Origin: Bacteroidales bacterium
GTDB lineage: Bacteria > Bacteroidota > Bacteroidia > Bacteroidales > F082
NCBI GenBank assembly: GCA_017477425.1
Contig: JAFUVT010000007.1
Span: 54,481 to 118,480 of the forward strand
DNA length: 64,000 nt
Direction: 5' to 3'
In this document: positions 59,683 to 64,000 of the stretch, piece after piece
Position numbering within the stretch: position 1 is the stretch's first letter
Layout: every line of letters begins with the position of its first letter
Notes under the pieces: model-generated
What the model was told of the DNA's origin: nothing
Seen by the model: the letters and a program-made list of their open reading frames with translations, nothing else
The model's database searches: none
Made by a program: the position numbers and the translations under genes

Positions 59683-62400
59683 TTATTTGGCTCTCTCTTC
59701 CTCGATGGCAGCCTGTGCTGCGGCCAGACGTGCGACAGGCACGCGGAACGGCGAGCAGCTGACATAGGTCATGCCGGCCTTGTAGAAGAAATGCACTGAA
59801 GCGGGATCGCCGCCGTGTTCGCCGCAGACGCCACACTTCAGGTTGGCGCGCTGGCTACGGCCACGCTCCACACCCAAATTGACGAGTTGGCCAACGCCTT
59901 CTTGGTCGAGGGTGTTGAACGGGTCGGCGGGGATGATCTTCTCTTCGATGTAGTCCTTCACGATGGCGTTGACGTCGTCGCGGCTGAAACCGAAGGTCAT
60001 CTGGGTGAGGTCGTTGGTGCCGAAGCTGAAGAATTCAGCAACACTGGCGATCTTGTCGGCCACGAGGGTGGCACGTGGAATCTCGATCATGGTGCCGTAC
60101 ATGTAGTTGATCTTCACGCCGAACTTGGCTTCCACTTCAGCCTTCACGCGGTTGGCGATGGCCTTCTGGTGCTCAAGCTCCTTGACGTTGATGGTCAGCG
60201 GGACCATGATTTCCAGATGCGGGTCGAAGCCTTCCGTCATCAGTTCGGCAGTGGCCTGGAACAGGGCACGGAACTGAGTCTCGGTGATTTCGGGATAGAC
60301 GATGCCGAGGCGGACGCCACGCAGACCCATCATCGGGTTCACTTCGTTGAGGGCGTCGATGCGCTTCTTGATTTCCTCGAAGCTGATGCCACGCTCCTTG
60401 GCGAGGGCGCGTTGCTTCTCTTCGGTATGAGGCACAAACTCGTGCAAGGGCGGGTCCATCAGACGGAAGGTGAGCGGCTTGCCGTTCAAGACCTTCAGCG
60501 TGCCCTTGGCAGCGTTCTTGATGTAAGGCTCGAGCTCGTTCAAGGCAGCCACACGCTCCTCGGTGGTGTTGGCGAGGATCATGTTGCGCAGCTTGGCCAG
60601 CGGCTCTTCGCTGTTCTTGCCGTAGAACATGTGCTCGATGCGGAACAGGCCGATACCTTCGGCGCCGAAGTTGACGGCGTTCTGGGCATCTTCCGGGTTG
60701 TCGGCGTTGGTGCGGACACCCATCTTGCGGTATTTGTCGACCAGCTTCATGAACTGCTGGAAGAGCGGGTTCTCAGTGGCGTTGATCATGCCAACGGGTT
60801 CGGCATAGACCCAACCCTTCGAACCGTTGAGGCTGATGGTGTCGCCTTCCTTGAACTGCTTGTCGCCGATCTTCACGATGCCTTTCTCGAGGTCGATCTT
60901 CACGGCATCGCAGCCCACGATGCAGCACTTGCCCCAGCCACGGGCCACGAGGGCGGCGTGTGAGGTCATACCACCACGGGCGGTCAGGATACCGTCGGCG
61001 GCACGCATGCCTTCCACGTCTTCGGGGTTGGTTTCCTCACGGACCAGGACGTTGGCCACCTTGGCGGCGCGATATTCCTTAGCCTTTTCGCTGGTGAGGG
61101 CGATGCGACCCACGGCACCACCAGGACCTGCGGGCAGACCCTTGGCGATGACGTCGTGCTTCTTCTCGTCGGCAGCGTCGAGGATGGGGTGGAGGAGCTC
61201 GTCGAGTTGCTCAGGAGTGAGGCGCATGACGACTTCCTTCTCGTCGATGAGGCCTTCCTTGAGCATGTCGAGGGCCATGGTCAGGGCGGCAACGCCAGTG
61301 CGCTTGCCGACGCGGCACTGCAGCATATAGAGCTTGCCGTCTTGGATGGTGAACTCGATGTCGAGCATATCATGATAGTTCTCTTCGAGGATGCGGCGCA
61401 CTTCGCAGAGCTCCTTATAGGTTTCAGGCATCAGCTCCTGCATCGACTGCATGTGCTTGTTCTGCTCATTCTTGGTGTCATCGTTCAGCGGGTTGGGGGT
61501 GCGGATACCGGCCACCACGTCTTCGCCTTGGGCGTTGATCAGCCATTCGCCGTAGAATTGGTTGTCGCCAGTGGCGGGGTTACGGGTGAAAGCCACACCG
61601 GTAGCGGAGCCGTCGCCCATGTTACCGAACACCATGGTCTGCACGTTGACGGCAGTGCCCCAGTCGTCCGGAATGCCTTCGATGCGGCGGTAGGAAATGG
61701 CCTTCTTGCCGTTCCAGCTCTTGAACACGGCCTTGATGCCGCCTTCGAGTTGGGCCTCGGCGTCGTCGGGGAACTCGGTGCCCAGCACTTCCTTGATGCG
61801 CACCTTGAAGTCCTCGGCCAGCTGCTTCAGTTCTTCGGCTTTCAGCTCGGTGTCGCTCTTGTAGCCCATCTTTTCTTTATAGGCGTCGAGCATATCGTCG
61901 AGTTGCTTGCGGATGCTCTTGCCGTCGGCGGGTTCGATGCCCTCGGCCTTTTCCATGACGACGTCGGCGTACATCATGATGAGGCGGCGGTAGGAGTCAT
62001 ACACGAAACGCGGGTTGTTGGTCTTCTTGATCAAGCCAGGGATGGTCTTGGAGCAGAGACCGATATTCAAAACGGTGTCCATCATGCCGGGCATCGACTT
62101 GCGCGCGCCCGAGCGGCAGCTGACGAGCAGCGGGTTGTCGGGGTCGCCGTATTTCATGCCCATGATGTTCTCCATGTTCTTCATGCCAGCGTGGACCTCG
62201 TCCATCAGGCCAGCGGGAAGTTGGCAATTGTTCTGGTAATAGGCTGTGCAGCATTCCGTTGTGATGGTCAAGCCAGCCGGTACAGGCAGCTTGAGCAAGC
62301 ACATTTCGGCGAGGTTGGCACCCTTGCCACCCAGCTCGTTCTTCATCGAAGCATTGCCTTCAGCGGTCTTTCCGCCAAAGGTGTAAACGTACTTTGTCAT
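59683..62400 (-). CDS. ppdK: Pyruvate, phosphate dikinase
   Basis: A 905-residue enzyme that interconverts pyruvate, ATP and phosphate with phosphoenolpyruvate, AMP and pyrophosphate. The N-terminal nucleotide-binding domain contains ELGGKGANLAEM and SCRSGARKSMPGMMDTVLN; the phosphohistidine is in ARGGMTSHAALVARG (about residue 455); the C-terminal PEP/pyruvate TIM barrel ends with the catalytic cysteine in CGVCGEHGGDP. Length is typical. In anaerobic Bacteroidota it takes part in reversible glycolysis with pyrophosphate. The gene is monocistronic, with a well-formed promoter at 62458-62487. Confidence 0.96.
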   Translation of the reverse strand: MTKYVYTFGGKTAEGNASMKNELGGKGANLAEMCLLKLPVPAGLTITTECCTAYYQNNCQLPAGLMDEVHAGMKNMENIMGMKYGDPDNPLLVSCRSGARKSMPGMMDTVLNIGLCSKTIPGLIKKTNNPRFVYDSYRRLIMMYADVVMEKAEGIEPADGKSIRKQLDDMLDAYKEKMGYKSDTELKAEELKQLAEDFKVRIKEVLGTEFPDDAEAQLEGGIKAVFKSWNGKKAISYRRIEGIPDDWGTAVNVQTMVFGNMGDGSATGVAFTRNPATGDNQFYGEWLINAQGEDVVAGIRTPNPLNDDTKNEQNKHMQSMQELMPETYKELCEVRRILEENYHDMLDIEFTIQDGKLYMLQCRVGKRTGVAALTMALDMLKEGLIDEKEVVMRLTPEQLDELLHPILDAADEKKHDVIAKGLPAGPGGAVGRIALTSEKAKEYRAAKVANVLVREETNPEDVEGMRAADGILTARGGMTSHAALVARGWGKCCIVGCDAVKIDLEKGIVKIGDKQFKEGDTISLNGSKGWVYAEPVGMINATENPLFQQFMKLVDKYRKMGVRTNADNPEDAQNAVNFGAEGIGLFRIEHMFYGKNSEEPLAKLRNMILANTTEERVAALNELEPYIKNAAKGTLKVLNGKPLTFRLMDPPLHEFVPHTEEKQRALAKERGISFEEIKKRIDALNEVNPMMGLRGVRLGIVYPEITETQFRALFQATAELMTEGFDPHLEIMVPLTINVKELEHQKAIANRVKAEVEAKFGVKINYMYGTMIEIPRATLVADKIASVAEFFSFGTNDLTQMTFGFSRDDVNAIVKDYIEEKIIPADPFNTLDQEGVGQLVNLGVERGRSQRANLKCGVCGEHGGDPASVHFFYKAGMTYVSCSPFRVPVARLAAAQAAIEEERAK

Positions 62401-62457
62401 TGTTTTAATTGATTATTAGTGATTTAACTTTTTCTCTTTCGTTTGAAAATTAAGGCG

Positions 62458-62487
62458 CAAAGATAAGGATTTATGGGAAACTGCAAA
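62458..62487 (-). promoter_or_regulatory. Promoter of ppdK (-33 TTTG and -7 TATCTTTG)
   Basis: TATCTTTG on the minus strand at 62465-62458, with TTTG at 62487-62484, gives an 18-base gap, close to the Bacteroidota consensus. The start codon is 57 bases downstream. Confidence 0.7.
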
Positions 62488-62557
62488 AGGAGAAAATGAT
62501 TTTTTTTGAAAAAGCATTGGGAATGCAAAAAGTGGCATTTTCGTAACCTCACGAAAA

Positions 62558-62590
62558 TGAAAGAGCCCGCACCAAAAGGCACGGGCTTTG
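62558..62590. terminator. Terminator-like hairpin between hicB and ppdK
   Basis: AAAGAGCCCG pairs with CGGGCTTT around an A-rich loop. It lies about 20 bases downstream of the hicB stop. Confidence 0.65.
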
Positions 62591-62608
62591 ACCGAACGGC
62601 TGAAGTTG

Positions 62609-62998
62609 TCAAATCAAACAGACGCGGCCAAGCTGTTGCGAGAAGTTGGTTATTCCCGCCTGTATCTTCTGGACGGTGGCGGCTGATGGGCGGCTATGCC
62701 CAGTCACATAGTGGCTCAACTGCTTGCGGTTGATGCCGGTGATGGCTTGCAACCCCGCCAGGCTCAAACGGTCGCCGTAGAATTGCAGGAAACTTGCGGT
62801 GTCAAATTTCAAGTCCCATTCCATTTCGGGAAGTTCCGGCAGTTCCTCTTTTGCCTCGGCAAGCGAATTGTTCAAGTCGATGATGGCTTCATCCACGGTG
62901 TTGCCTTCGCCGAAAAAGCCAATCTTGTAGTTGTGTTGCGGTACAGCGGTGTAGCTGCCGTCGTCGTTCATTTCGATGATTACTGTCACTTTTTCCAT
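62609..62998 (-). CDS. hicB: HicB-family antitoxin
   Basis: A 129-residue protein. The N-terminal half is the partly degraded RNase H fold of HicB (MEKVTVIIEMNDDGSYTAVP, FGEGNTVDEAIIDLNNSLAE). The C-terminal half is an Xre-type helix-turn-helix (LAGLQAITGINRKQLSHYVT ... VQKIQAGI) for operator binding. It neutralises HicA and represses the operon. It follows hicA by 29 bases. The start at 62998 is chosen because it opens the family's N-terminal strand; the frame extends upstream only through the hicA region. Confidence 0.88.
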   Translation of the reverse strand: MEKVTVIIEMNDDGSYTAVPQHNYKIGFFGEGNTVDEAIIDLNNSLAEAKEELPELPEMEWDLKFDTASFLQFYGDRLSLAGLQAITGINRKQLSHYVTGHSRPSAATVQKIQAGITNFSQQLGRVCLI

Positions 62999-63027
62999 TG
63001 TTTTTCCTCCATTGTCTTTGAAAGGGG

Positions 63028-63216
63028 TCAGAATTTGACCCCCGATTGTTCTGAGATGCTTTTCAGTAGGTTCGGTTTGATGTCGTGGGTGGCATGGCGC
63101 GGCACTTGGAACATCCTTTGCGTGATTGGGCTCCACCACCAGTCGTGGTTCTTGCCTGGCTTGACATACCAGCATCCAGCGGCTTTTAATTTTCTGATAA
63201 GTTCGTTTGTCTTCAT
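63028..63216 (-). CDS. hicA: HicA-family mRNA interferase toxin
   Basis: A 62-residue basic protein with the double-stranded-RNA-binding-like HicA fold. It opens MKTNELIRKLKAAGCWYVKP and has the catalytic histidine in GKNHDWWWSP (family pattern G-S-H) and a C-terminal PRHATHDIKPNLLKSI strand-helix. It cleaves mRNA during stress. It is transcribed first, ahead of hicB, which is the common order for this family. A TATCTTTG element lies 28 bases upstream. Confidence 0.88.
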   Translation of the reverse strand: MKTNELIRKLKAAGCWYVKPGKNHDWWWSPITQRMFQVPRHATHDIKPNLLKSISEQSGVKF

Positions 63217-63243
63217 TGTGCGTTCTGTTTTGATTTGACGATG

Positions 63244-63251
63244 CAAAGATA
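63244..63251 (-). promoter_or_regulatory. -7 promoter element for hicAB
   Basis: TATCTTTG on the minus strand matches TAnnTTTG, with a TTG about 20 bases upstream. It is 28 bases from the hicA start codon. The stretch 63252-63354 between it and the CRISPR array holds only A/T-rich sequence; I see no other feature there. Confidence 0.6.
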
Positions 63252-63354
63252 GACATTTGTCTATTACTACACAAGAAAAAAATGAGTTTTTTTGAAAAAA
63301 TGTGCTTTTTTTCGTTGAGGCACAAAAAACTCCGTGCATAAGGCGACAACTTCA

Positions 63355-64000
63355 GTTATGAATTGCTTTCAAAAATCTTGTATCTTTGCTCTTTGAAACA
63401 ACGGCCCATCTGCAATTCAATTCGAATTGCCAGTTGTGAATTGCTTTCAAAAATCTTGTATCTTTGCTCTTTGAAACAACGTATAAAAGAGATAAGAATC
63501 TAAAATGGAAGTTGTGAATTGCTTTCAAAAATCTTGTATCTTTGCTCTTTGAAACAACTCGCCATCGGGCGACCCACTTCCACAGTGCGTTGTGAATTGC
63601 TTTCAAAAATCTTGTATCTTTGCTCTTTGAAACAACTGACCTTGACCTGCATAATCACCAAGATTAGTTGTGAATTGCTTTCAAAAATCTTGTATCTTTG
63701 CTCTTTGAAACAACCTTCTCTTGCTTATACTTCGCAACAATCTGTTGTGAATTGCTTTCAAAAATCTTGTATCTTTGCTCTTTGAAACAACATAAGCATT
63801 AGATTTATAACCGACACCGTCGTTGTGAATTGCTTTCAAAAATCTTGTATCTTTGCTCTTTGAAACAACAACATTCTGTTTCATTTTTCTAATCGTGTTG
63901 TTGTGAATTGCTTTCAAAAATCTTGTATCTTTGCTCTTTGAAACAACCGTGAACGACCTATTACAAAGATTATGATTGTTGTGAATTGCTTTCAAAAATC
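63355..64000 (+). CRISPR. CRISPR array, type II-C-like 48-bp repeats, truncated at the window edge
   Basis: Nine repeats starting at 63355, 63433, 63511, 63589, 63667, 63744, 63822, 63900 and 63978 (last one cut at 64000). The 48-base repeat begins GTTGTGAATTGC and ends TTTGAAACAAC; its middle contains TATCTTTG. The first repeat differs by one base (GTTATG). Eight spacers, seven of 30 and one of 29 bases, all different. The long repeat with GTTGTGAATTGC at the start resembles arrays of type II-C systems in Bacteroidota. No cas gene and no tracrRNA anti-repeat was seen in the window; they should lie to the right. Confidence 0.97.

Noticed and set aside
63217..63354. Possible CRISPR leader or tracrRNA left of the array
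   Set aside because: No stretch complementary to the start of the repeat (such as GCAATTCACAAC) was found, and the segment contains the hicAB promoter. It is A/T-rich but shows no leader-specific feature.
63352..63995. Open frames running through the CRISPR array on both strands
   Set aside because: They consist of the translated repeat over and over; the array structure with unique spacers explains them.

Overview
The window comes from a member of the Bacteroidota, most likely an uncultured gut- or rumen-type Bacteroidales. Four things point there. At least a dozen start regions carry the phylum's -7 promoter element TAnnTTTG. Shine-Dalgarno sequences are scarce. Three secreted proteins end in type IX secretion (T9SS) sorting domains. 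The gene complement is also typical: split transketolase, FeoA-FeoB fusion, PPDK, TamB-like protein, BtuG-like propeller. There are no rRNA or tRNA genes and no complete transposon. Most of the window is ordinary chromosome with small accessory insertions.

Layout. 1-1132: 3' end of a large surface protein. 1150-2771: a DUF4143 AAA ATPase cassette behind a 32-bp-period iteron array, flanked by a 68-bp duplication of the rlmD 3' end. 2774-7423 (minus): TPR protein, DUF368 lipid-carrier translocase, aroE, rlmD. 7486-12522 (plus): split transketolase, alkaline phosphatase, glycosyltransferase. 12579-15283: divergent GH109-type oxidoreductase lipoprotein and aminoglycoside-phosphotransferase-fold sugar kinase, probably a GalNAc/GlcNAc salvage pair. 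15346-18950 (minus): T9SS protein with eight InlB-like repeats plus a thioredoxin-like protein. 19045-23929 (plus): cobalamin riboswitch controlling two T9SS surface proteins, a BtuG-like lipoprotein, a small CWC cysteine protein and a BtuF-like binding protein. 23943-25082 (minus): a second AAA ATPase with 14-bp tandem repeats in its leader. 25277-27804 (minus): feoAB and its Cys-rich partner. 27969-36121 (plus): TPR histidine kinase, LuxR-type regulator, then paired palindromes and a giant surface protein. 36190-40942 (minus): dGTPase, an unknown secreted protein, a UPF1-like helicase. 41028-41724: a RelB/YafQ-type toxin-antitoxin pair between perfect 22-bp direct repeats. 41735-41887: a long nested hairpin overlapping a terminator, upstream of two surface-protein genes (41945-46941). 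47146-50830: a RecQ-like helicase overlapping a coiled-coil membrane protein. 50827-59613: tsaD, TamB-like protein, AddA-like helicase-nuclease. 59683-62400: PPDK. 62609-63216: HicAB. 63355-64000: a CRISPR array of type II-C appearance that runs off the right edge; its cas genes are not in the window.

The least explained items are the structured RNA at 41735-41887, the RecQ-like/coiled-coil gene pair, the two ATPase genes with GTCAC-bearing tandem repeats, the direct-repeat-flanked cassettes, and a shared C-terminal module in three surface proteins that is not the usual T9SS signal. All family assignments were made by reading motifs; no database search was run.
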